From Aquilaria yunnanensis (lineage: Eukaryota > Streptophyta > Magnoliopsida > Malvales > Thymelaeaceae): 64,000 nt of DNA. The stretch is from NCBI GenBank assembly GCA_039654915.1, contig CM077597.1, positions 58,680,001-58,744,000 on the forward strand. The letters are read 5' to 3'. This document shows positions 19,376 through 29,148 of the stretch, piece by piece (the first letter of the stretch is position 1; every line of letters starts with the position of its first letter). Made by a program: the position numbers and the translations under genes. The notes beneath the pieces were generated by a model that saw only the letters and a program-made list of their open reading frames with translations, made no database searches and had not been told where the DNA came from.

Positions 19376-21185
19376 CATAGCTCCTCCATAGCCACCATAC
19401 CTCCAAGATAGAAATTTAAGGCAAAAGGAAGCAATTGGAAGCAAACTAGAGCTATTGCTTGAATATTTCAAGGATCAAGCTTCAAATTCAGCCTACTCAT
19501 CTTGGTAAGGGATCTCTTACTCTCATGGATTGTTTAATGTATTCTCAATCAACCATGGAGCTAGGGCTAAGCTTGGAAGGCAACCATGAGCTTGATGAAC
19601 CAAGCTTAGTAAGGGGAGTGCACTTATTGAAGGTTTTGTGACCTAGTGTGTGAGTGCACAACGATGGCAGTGAAGTGAGGGTTTCTAGAGCCCAAAGCTA
19701 GTACTAACTAGTGTTAAAATCCTTCAAAGACCAAGCATTAGCTTGAGCAAGGCTGACATAGTGATTTACTTAAGTTTATTGCATGTTTTATGAACTAACC
19801 TATGGTTTATGTTGTGTCCGCATTTCATGTGTTTGTCGATTGTGATTGGCTGCTGCATTTGGTTGCTATATCTTGTATAAATGCATTCTTGTTTTTTTTA
19901 GTGTCTTTAGATGCAGGTTTTAATTAGGGTCACATTTCCTTAAGAAACCAAGTGTTTCCCTTACTAAGTTTGACAATGAAACTTACTCCCCTCAATTCTG
20001 CCATTTCAGGTCCAGCAAAAAGATCACAACCAAAATGACCTTTGTTATTTGAGTTTTGATCTAAAATTTTAGGTATCTTAACGTCCATGTATCTAGTTGT
20101 GATCTAGAGAGTTTAGTGATTTTAGGAGCACATTTCATATTTTTAGTGATGGTGCTAATTGTGTTATGCAGCAGCTGTCCAGCATCCTGTTCCTAGAGTC
20201 CATTGTGTCTTAGGCACTCCTGTAACTTTGGGTGCGTATTTCGCTGAGTTACTACCATTATGTAGTGTATGTATTCATTTACATGTATTGTATGTAAAAT
20301 GAGACAAGTATGTGAACATTTGAGTAATGTTTTGGCTATGTATGTGGTGTATTGCAAAGCTGCCTAAGAGTGACTGATAGGCTGCTTACTTGTAAATTAT
20401 GTTTTGCCAACATATGGTTGCTAGATGTAAGATCATGTAATTACTCTATATATTTGACATGTATGGCATAGCCTTGGAGGGCTTACCCCTTGTGAATAAA
20501 GTGCTTGCACACTTACGAAATTTTGTATGGGCAAAGTGGTCATAAAGTGATCAAAATTTTGACTCTGCACTCAAAGTTCTATATCTCCATGTGTAGAATC
20601 AATCTTGGTTTGAACCTTTGACAATACCTAGAGCACATCTAGATTTTGAATTGGGATTTCGAATTTCTAAATTTGGAACCTTGTAACCAAAGATAAGAAT
20701 TTGCAAAGTTGGCTAGGTTATTGTTCATTTGGTCAGAATTTTGTAACCAACTTCAAATATCCATAAGTTAGTCCATAGGTGGGCTATTGATGTAAAACCA
20801 AGTTTGTTGGTTTGCTTAAGGGCTCTACTTGATAATAAGCATGTAAAACATTGAATTACATTCCTAGATTAATACAGTTTTTTGGAAGAAGTTTTAGGTA
20901 CAGTGGCTGGTCACTTACACTTAATAAGATTGCCTAAGGTGTGGTAGACAAGATTAAGGCTTGTGCTACTATTTTCATTCCTTGCTACCATGGTGTGCAT
21001 AAAATGTGAATATGTCTATAATGGTTGGACCAATATGTATGCATTTATATAGTGCCTAAGAGGTCTAATTGGGTATGCATACTAAGGGTTTTGTTCTTAT
21101 GGCCTATAGAACATACCAATCCTAGGAGTTTTAATTGCACAATTTTGGCACCATAATTGGACTACCCTAGAGTGGGTAACATATG

Positions 21186-21198
21186 TTCGTATCTGAGC
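21186..21198 (+). promoter_or_regulatory. Decayed initiator-Met primer site of chromovirus F
   Basis: TTCGTATCTGAGC matches TTGGTATCAGAGC at 11 of 13 positions. It lies five bases after a TAACA end and 150 bp before a gag ATG. Elements D (34331-34342 on -) and E (55122-55133) have the intact motif. Confidence 0.5.
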
Positions 21199-21348
21199 AT
21201 GGTTTACATATGTATGTAGCATATAGTTGCATTGCATGCTAGCTACATACATGAACTCAGTGTGGTCAATTGCTAGTGTTAAGTACCATTGAAATACCTA
21301 TGATCTTTATATGTGCTTTGTGATGAATCATCAATGCAGGAAGCAACC

Positions 21349-22039
21349 ATGGTTGCCACAAGGAGAGGGGAACCACCTCAAAGGCCTCCTACTAAGTCTG
21401 GGTGAAAAAGAAATGGACAGAATAGAGGGAATCAGGGCCAACAGGTGGCGCTAAACCCTGAAATGCCATAGGTTTCATTAGATCTTCATAGGAACTTAGC
21501 TCTAATCAATGAAAACTTAGTAAGGCTCATTCAAGCACAACATCAAGGAGTTCTAATACCACAACCGGAAAAAGTTAAGTATCCATAGCACTACTTCATA
21601 GTATATGACTGCTCCAAACATCAGAAAGGCTGTAAGACCATTTGGAGCAGTCATATACTATGAAGTAGTGCAAAAAACTCTATTAGTAGAGCAAGAGGAG
21701 AACGAGACTAGGTACTTTCCCAGTAGGCCAGGGGAAAGTAGCCAGGTAGAAGGCAAGTAGAAGAAGCAACCACATGGCAAGGGTATTGACAAGGGTTCCC
21801 ATCTTGGTGGTGAGGGCAAGGTTAAGGGGAAGTCATCTAGCCTAAGGTACCCTAAGTGCAATAAGTTTCATGGAAAGAAACCTTGCTATTTTGACACTCA
21901 AGCTTGGCTAAGGTGTGGTGCCATGGATCATTGGATCAAAGATTGCCCAAATGTGCATGGAAGAAGGTCACAAGACCAAGGCCTGGTGAGACCTACTGGA
22001 GTAGGACCCAAAGAGGCAACACCAGGGACAGACATCAAA
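21349..22039 (+). pseudogene. Degenerate gag of chromovirus F with a large internal deletion
   Basis: The frame opens with ATG at 21349 (MVATRRGEPPQRPPTKSG) and is soon stopped. Around 21480-21560 a segment like INENLVRLIQAQHQG still looks like a Tekay-type Gag N-terminus. From about 21640 the sequence matches the late Gag of element D (GAVIYYEVVQKTLLVEQE against the [18 protein letters not shown] of D). A zinc-knuckle region follows at about 21850-21955 (KCNKFHGKKPCYF, LRCGAMDHWIKDCP). The capsid core of roughly 300 residues is missing, and a 31-bp inverted duplication sits exactly at that junction. After about 22040 the sequence switches to copia on the other strand. Confidence 0.75.
21588..21671. 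repeat. Perfect 31-bp inverted repeat with 22-bp spacer in F gag
   Basis: The arms 21588-21618 and 21641-21671 are exact reverse complements. The right arm is native gag sequence by its similarity to element D. The left arm is therefore an inverted copy of it. Confidence 0.95.
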
Positions 22040-22047
22040 GAGCAGTT

Positions 22048-22470
22048 CCTCCAGTGCAAAGAGCAGTTGTTTAATTCTAAAACTAATCCATTAGGTAAAG
22101 TGAGAACATAAGTCCCTACGGCTAAGGCAGCAACCCTTGCTCCATTTCCAACATGTAGCTCCACTTCACCTCGGGCCAATCTTCTACTTCTATTTAGATC
22201 CTGCACATTTGCACAAATGTGAGATCCACATTCAGTATCCAATACCCAAGATGAGGAAGTAGAAAAGTTAGCCTCTATAACAAGAATACCTGAAGTGGAA
22301 GTCTTACTTCCCTTTTCCTTAGCAAGTTCTTCAAGATAGAGCTTGCAGTTGCGCTTCCAGTGTCCAAGTTGCTTACAATGGAAGCACTCCCCTTCCTTTG
22401 CCGCACCACCCTTTGGTTTTAGTTCAGCTAAAGAAGAATTAGCATTAGACTTTCCATTAGCTTTATCCTT
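22048..22470 (-). pseudogene. copia gag C-terminus and protease (part 2 of the frame from 45872)
   Basis: It continues the gag frame from the other side of element C. It contains a CCHC zinc knuckle, CFHCKQLGHWKRNC, then the start of the aspartic protease, WVLDTECGSHIC, in which the usual Gly of the active-site D-T-G is replaced by Glu, and the downstream YVLTLPNGLVLELNNC. The protein then runs off into unrelated sequence. The changed catalytic triad and the truncation make it non-functional. Confidence 0.85.
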
Positions 22471-23441
22471 TGATGCCCCAAAGCATCTTCGTTTACTGTC
22501 ATGTTGACAGGTGGAGAGACTTCCTGAGGAGGCGAGTGCCTGGAACTCTGGTTTCCCAGCTGAGTGTGCCTGAAAAGCTCAAAGAAGAGGTTAGGAGGTA
22601 CCCGGTTTGCATTTCCGGGGAGGACCCTCCGATGCCCAAGTCAGTTTTCTGAGTGAAACTGGAGGAAGAACACTAAGGGATCAAGTGTCTTGCCTGTTTT
22701 GTGTTTTCTCAGAGGGAGGAAAATGCCCATCCTTTGCCCAGTCCCACTTCCTAGTATTTATAGGAGTAAATGGTCCGTTCAGATCATGACACGTGTCCGG
22801 TCGGATTTGATCTGTACTTTTGGACCTAGGGGACAGGCAGCCGTTTGCAGCCTCCTTTAGCCCTGGACCCGGACAGGTTGTGTCAGGACTGGGGCGGCTG
22901 CGGCGTGTCCGTTCGCCGTTCTGATGTGACGTGTAGGGCTTGTGGGCGACATGTCAGAGGCTCCTTAAATGCTCATATAGTACTCCCGAGGTCCCCTGGG
23001 CGAGGTCGCCCTTCGATGCGTGCACCCTCTTCGGATTCTATCCGCCTTTTGGTGCGAGCACCTCCTTCGGGATCTATCCCATAGTTCTGGGAGTTCCCTT
23101 GATGAACACCTTCTTCGGGACTTATACCCATAGTCCGATGATTCCCTTGTTCAGGCGTTTCTTCTTCGGGGAAGATCCTCTTCGGGGCTTCTGCCTTCGG
23201 GGAGATTCTTCCTTGCTTCAGAGAGATGGCTTTCTTACCCGAAGCCGGTCAGTTTGGCCCCTCGATGGAGATGGTGTTATCCTCGGAATTCCTGACGAGC
23301 TAACCGAAGTCTCGAGCTCATAGTGTTTGACTTCGCACCTTTCGAGGTCAGTAAAAAGATCCTCTCTTGGGTGACGTCAGACTCCTCGGCCAATATTCTG
23401 GCAGGGAGTTACTACTGAGGAGGCAATAGCCTTTGCCTATC
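22471..23441 (-). repeat. 3' LTR of element C (971 bp)
   Basis: It begins TGATGCCCC. Its end reads CCTATCG, where the other copy has GGCTATCA, so the terminal CA has been lost. On - it has a TATA-like CTATAAATAC at 22754-22763 and a GC-rich stem-loop at 22594-22630. It has a 16-bp insertion near 23165 compared with the 5' LTR. Confidence 0.93.
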
Positions 23442-23480
23442 GCAGGCCCCCCTCCGAAAAGCCGAAGTGAGAAACTTCGG
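23442..23480 (-). promoter_or_regulatory. Polypurine tract of element C with an adjoining hairpin
   Basis: On -, CGGAGGGGGGCCTG borders the LTR. The perfect stem CCGAAGT/ACTTCGG (23462-23480, loop GAGAA) lies just upstream on that strand, as in element B. Confidence 0.8.
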
Positions 23481-23515
23481 TTCATCGGTTTTCGGGTCCT
23501 GTGGTTGTGATATCT

Positions 23516-23740
23516 GCGCCGAAGACGCCTTCTTCTGCCTGAAGCGATGGGCAGGCCTTCTTGCGTCCTCGAGGCGCGAGAAGATAGGCTGTCTCTGCGC
23601 CGAAGATACACCTTCTGCCCGAAGTCACAGGCTGTCTCTTGGTGTCCTCGTGGCGAGGGAAAATAGGATAACCTTGTACCGAAGATAGACCTTTTGCCCG
23701 AAGTCACAGGTTGTCTTTTGGTGTCTTCGAGGTAACCTAC
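23516..23740. repeat. Tandem repeat of about 80 bp upstream of the antisense gene of element C
   Basis: Almost three units start near 23516, 23598 and 23676 (spacings 82 and 78). They share CCGAAGA, CCTTCTGCC or CTTTTGCCC, GTCACAGG and TTGGTGTC. It lies between the polypurine tract and the TATA box, as do two weaker copies in B. Confidence 0.8.
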
Positions 23741-24019
23741 TTTTTTGCCTTTATAGGTCTGCTCATGTGTCGCGTCCTGTGTCCAGCAGAGTCAGTCTAG
23801 GGCGGCGCCTTTAGACCAAATGGTGTCCGAGGGTGTGCTCGACGTGATGGACGACACGTGGCACGTTTGCTGCGCGATGGCTGACACATGGCGCACTTTT
23901 ATTGGGTGAGAATGCACTGAGTACGGCAGGCGCGACTTTTTAGGCGCTCTTAGCAGTTATGGCGACGCTTGGCCTTCTGAGGGGTACTAATGATGACAGT
24001 TCTCCTAGCCTTCTCGGCC

Positions 24020-24029
24020 TATATATATC
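24020..24029 (+). promoter_or_regulatory. TATA box of the antisense gene in element C
   Basis: CTATATATAT lies 226 bp upstream of the ATG at 24255, in the position equivalent to CTATAAATAG in element B. Confidence 0.6.
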
Positions 24030-25861
24030 AGTCCTGTCATAACCCTCTTTCTGCTTCTGCTTTTGCTTTCTTTTGCCTTCTAATTCTCTCCCGATTTTTT
24101 GCGGCAGTTCTCCTTTTTCAGGCATTTTTCTGACCACTTTTCACGACGGCTTCCAGAAATCCAGATTCCGGCAAGACCTTTGGTGGGTTTTAGTCCTTTT
24201 GCTTTTTTTTTTTTTCAAAGCTTCTTCTTTGTTTTTCCCGAACTCGTTTTCATCATGCCTGTTCCCGAGAGTTGTCAACCTCTTCTTTCTCACCCTTGCT
24301 GCACTACTTCGGCAAAACTAGCGATGTGGAAGAAAAAGTTTTTCTTACCCTCTTACTCTATGACGAGGTTGCCCCGTCCTGACCAATTTCCTTTCTCCAA
24401 CCGAAGTGATGAAATCACCGTTTTCCGAGCCCAACTGAAGGCCAGACTTCGGTATCCCCCCCCGGAGATGGTTAGCGCGTTCTGCAACTTCCATGGCATT
24501 GCCGTTAACCAACTCCCACCGAACTCGTACTGCTATTTCAACGCCTTCCTCTGTATGTGCGGCGTTTTCAAAATAAAACCTCACTTTGTAGTTTTTCTTC
24601 AGTACTACAAGCTCTTCGTGGTCCTGAAGGGTGGCTTCTACTTTATGCTACCTCGGGGATCCGGGAGCAAAAAGTATACGTTCACCTTCGCCACCAAAGA
24701 CAGCTGGCGAGGGTGGCAACAAAAATTCTTTTTCCTGAATAAGTCGGAGACTTGGTCGCACGTCCCGACCAAGTGGGCTCAGGGGAGGCTCAAGATGGAT
24801 GTTGTTGACCCGAAGATACTGCTAGACGCCGACGTAGCACCTATCTTTGAGGACTTCGACAGGCGCATCCGGGCCGTCTCTGACTAGGCTGCTGAGGTCT
24901 CTCGTCGTGCCCTTTACCCCTTTTCGATCAACTGGAGGCTCATGACCGAAGAGGTCCTTCGGGAACTCAAGGTGGTAAAGGAGCATGAGACAGACCTCAA
25001 CATGCCGAAACCGGCTTCTTCGGGGAAAGACTTATGAGTCTTTTTACGAGAGTAAGTTACTTTCTCATTTTTTCCTTCATAACTTCATGTTGGATTTACA
25101 CTGATCTTCTTTTTCTTTTTTCAGAGATGGGCGACGACGCGGCTGCCTTCTACAAGGCTCTTTTTACCGGGTAGGCTGAGAGGGGTGAACAGACAAAGAA
25201 GGCCGCCTCTCGGAGGCGGAAGTAGACTTCGAACTTCGGCCGACCCTCCTTCCAAACGGGCAAAGAAAGCTGCTCCTTCCTCTCTTCCGCAAATTCCGGA
25301 GGAGGTAGGCGAGGAGCCCGAAGACCCTGCTGCCCCTTTGCCCGAGGTTCCTTCTTCCAACGTCCTTCCTCAAAGCCCCACGCCTTCGCATGCTCTTCTG
25401 GAGGGCGATGGGGAGGAGACCCCTACTGCCGAGGAACGGCGCCAAATAAAAGGCAAGGGGATCTCTACTGAGGCGACGTCAATTCTTGACGACGACGTTA
25501 CCGAGGTGCCAGCAGGTTTGTACTTTGTCGAAGAACCTTTTTTCTCTTGTAAATCCTTAAGAGTTTTCTGGCCTTAACCAATTTTTCCACCTTGTTGTGC
25601 AGCGGAGGTGGCCGCTCCTGACTGGGTTGCCGAACACGCCCGCAAGAGGGCCCTTCGGGATGCCCAAGTCCCAGCAGGGAAAGTTCCGAAGGAGCCCTTC
25701 TGGACGTTCACGGAGGACATGAATATGTACTCCGAGGACTGTCCCGAAATGGCCAGGCAGATGTGCAAAGGGGTGTTTACTGAGGCCTCTTACAAGGCCC
25801 TTACGGCCGCTTACCCAGGCGACATCTCTTTGGCCGCCAAACTCACTGAACATGCCGCCCA

Positions 25862-28800
25862 TGTCACACCCCACACAGGCCCCAGCCCATGCACACTCTG
25901 TGCCTCTCACCAACCACTACCCTGAAGGTCCAGAATACTTGGGTCTTTAAGAGTTATCATCAGAGTTTAGTTACCTAACCTTCATTAAGTAGATTATTGG
26001 GCATTCTTTTTATTGGCCTGGGAGGTGGCCCAGGATGTCCCTGCTTATTTTAGACCAAGACCTTGCAGCTTAAGCAAGCCCAACCCATTACTTGCAAAAC
26101 AAGCAACACTTGCACTTTTTCCTTTAAGTGCTTAACTTGTGTGCAATCAAGTGTACTAGTCTTATGCATGGCAACAAAGAAGCCCATATCCATTTTCAAG
26201 CTTGAAAACACATACATATATGATGATGAGCATTCGGCCAAGTATAGTACACAAGGAAGCCAACATCAAAACATCATGCTGATAGTCATAAAGTCCAAAG
26301 AAACTTGGCTAACATACAGCCAACAAGTCCAACATACAAAGTCCACTAAGGCCCAAAATGCATAAGTCCAACATGGGCCCTAAAGTGCTTAAGTCCACAA
26401 CTTAACAACAACTACATGGCAATCATGCCAAGGATGCAAATGGGCCCAAAACTTGCAGCCCAATTCTCACATAGCCCATATGTACACAACTACCCATAAT
26501 GCTCAAAGGGTACTACAAAATGTGCACTATAGGTACAAGTCCAAAAGACCAAGTTATTGGTCTCCAAAGCCCACCAAGTCTCAAATGCCAAAAGCCCACT
26601 CAACCAACACCTCCTAGCTCAAGTCCCACAGCTAATCTCCTGCAAAACTTAATCCATTAAATTCGGCCTACATAAGACCATGGAATAAAATGCACATTTC
26701 AAGCCAAGAATTTGTTGGCACACATACCTTGGACAATAAGTAAACTTGGTACACAAAAACCAAGAAGTCCAAACAGAAGCACAATTACTCAAGCTCTTTA
26801 CCCTTTCCTGAAAATTCAACCAATAAGGGCAGTGAGTTTAAAACTCAGTAAGGATTCACACAACTCCAAAGGAGTTCATATTGTTAAGCATAAGCTTAAC
26901 CTCCATAATCAAGCTAGTACCTACATCCAAAGACACAAAGACAAGGAAAATACAATTTGGCCGAAGCCTATATTCAACATATATCAATAATAAGTTGGTT
27001 AGCATGCACAATCAATCAACAAAAGCACACAAACTCACACACACACCACTTCTTCAATTCGGCCATAGCCACTAGCAAGTGCTCATGTACAATTTTGCAC
27101 ACCATTTCTTCATGAATTCATCTCCATTCCCCTCGAGCTCTCAAGTGCTTGATGGATTGGCCAAACCCACCAAGAACTTTACACTTGCCATTCATTGATT
27201 AGCTAATCAACCCATGGAACCATTAATTCCATATTGCCCTTCAAGCATACTAACATCACTTGGCAAATCTTGACCATCAATTAGTAGCTTCAATTACTTG
27301 TCATTAATCATGGAAAATGTACCAAGCACAAGTAATTCATGAATCCTTACCACACTTTTTAGCTTGAGTAAATTCGGCCTTGTTGGATTTCCTCCAAGTT
27401 AAGTTTGAAACTTTAATTCCAAGGGTGCTTTGGCTAATTTGTCCAACACAAGCTTGAATGTCTTAATCCAAGCTTCAATCTCCAAGTCCAAGTTACCTTT
27501 CATTTTCGGCCATAAACACAGCCATCATGAGTTTCACATATCATTCACATAAACTCATGAAATCATCATTTCCATGCCAAAACACGATGAACTCACCAAG
27601 AACACTCAAGAACAAACATGCACACCATTCGGCCAACTAGTGTTCTTTGGTGGTTTAGCTTCAAACTTTCGGTCCAAGGTTCTCCTAACACAATACAGCC
27701 TTCCTTTAGTCAATATAACTCTTATTCATGGAAAACATACCATGGATTTAAGTAATCTTGAGCTTTTACCTCAAGAACAAGGCTGAAAATTCTGGACTTG
27801 CACAACCGAGCTCCAAATCAACATGCAACACCAAGAACACCAAGTAAACTTCAAGAGAACTTCATGAACATGCATGAACATATTCGGCCATGCCTTGTTC
27901 CTTCAAGAACAAGCTCAAATCTTGACGCTCAACAAGGTATCTTCAAGAGTTTTGCTGGAAATTTGGATGTACACTCAAGAACACTCAAGTTTCGGCCAAG
28001 AATCAAGATGAACAAGTGAAGAACAAGCAAGAACATGGAAGAACATGGAAGAGCTTTGTGTTTCGGCCAAGTGCTCTCCAAAACCAACAAAGGCAGCAAC
28101 TAAATGACAACTCCAAGGAATGTTTGCTGCATAAGAAGGCCGCCCACTCAAGTGCCCATTAAACAATAAATTTCAGCATTGTACAATGCAATATTCTCCC
28201 AAGCACCAAAAACCCTTCCATATAATATTTGGTCAAAGAATGGGAGCTGCAATTTGGGTGGCGGACAAAGGCTTCCAGCCTTCAATTAATTTACCCAAGT
28301 TGGCTTAAATGCCAAGGAAATCCCCCAACTAATTTGCATGGCGCCTCCAACCCTCCATGTCTCCATACTTCCATTCTAGCCACCAAATTCAATGCAATTT
28401 CCAGCATTTCTTTTTAAATTGTTGGCCCACATGCCAAGTACACAAAATGTGGACATAATTGCATTATTATACCATATAAAATTCGTCCATCACACCATTC
28501 TTTTAGCAATAATTAATTCCATCTTCCATCATCACCAATAAACAAATCAATCATGCTCCACCATGAATAAACAATTCATATCTTTGTCCAAGGTTTACCT
28601 TATTTTAATGGCTCCACTAGGCAACTTCCAATATTTTAATAGCTCCACTAACACTTCCAATTAATTAATTTAAGTCAAGTTGGCTGCCCATTGACCAAGA
28701 GCCACAATATTGGCTTACCTCCTCTTTAGCCATCTCACAAAATTGCATGGCTAAATTTGTCCATCCTTGGTTTGTAGTTTTAATTCCAGCACTAGTCCAA

Positions 28801-29111
28801 GGTTTTCAATTGAGTCTTCAAACTTTATTTCTTGCCAAGTCATACATAGTTTTTCATGTATGTGCAATTTGGCCCATAGTATTGCATAGTTCCATGTTAG
28901 TCACTAGTTACCAGTCCAGTTTGGTACTAGAACTTTATTTCATGGCATAGTTCACATAGAACTTTTGTATGTGTAATTAAAACACATAATTCACATAGTC
29001 TTGTATTCTCATCACTAAGACCATGTTCAAACAAGTCCCTCTTGTACTTAATTTCATGTCTTCATCATTCTCTTCTTGGCCATAGCCAAGTACTAACTGG
29101 TGGTCCTGACA
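25862..29111 (-). repeat. 3' LTR of element D (3250 bp)
   Basis: It begins TGTCACACCCC and ends GTCCTGACA. The whole LTR is AT-rich and has no supported gene; short open frames in it recur exactly in the other copy. Scattered short words such as CAAGAACA and TTCGGCCA recur many times between about 27570 and 28080. Confidence 0.97.
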
Positions 29112-29148
29112 ATTCCTCCCTCCTTAAAGAATTTGGTCCTCCAAATTC
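29112..29148 (-). promoter_or_regulatory. Polypurine tract of element D with an adjoining inverted repeat
   Basis: On -, AAGGAGGGAGGAATT abuts the LTR. Directly before it is an 8-bp stem, GAATTTGG/CCAAATTC with a 4-base loop (29129-29148). The pol stop codon (29124-29126) lies in the purine tract, so coding and priming signals overlap. Family E has the same stem before its own tract (58693-58712). Confidence 0.8.

Larger units (their letters stand above)
5294..21181 (+). repeat. Probable 5' LTR of the old chromovirus F, split by two later insertions
   Basis: Non-coding AT-rich sequence survives in three pieces: 5294-5351, 6768-7337 and 19376-21181, about 2.4 kb once the copia solo LTR (5352-6767) and element B (7338-19375) are taken out. 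The joined stretch would begin TGTGGCATAAAAG and end GAGTGGGTAACA. Directly after it at 21186 is a match to the initiator-Met primer site (11 of 13), followed by a chromovirus gag start. That order (LTR, primer site, gag) is the argument for calling it an LTR. The left border is the weakest point: no TSD can be tested because the 3' LTR is not in the window. No gene is visible in 19381-21181. Confidence 0.5.

Noticed and set aside
24099..24254. An upstream ATG at 24099, in frame with the antisense gene of element C.
   Set aside because: The extra 52 residues are not conserved in B and lie in a T-rich leader. MPVPES at 24255 aligns with B.
26063..28417. Small proteins in the D LTR (for example 26063-26365), each present in both LTR copies.
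   Set aside because: Identity between copies comes from the recent age of the element. The peptides have low-complexity AT-driven composition and no known motif.
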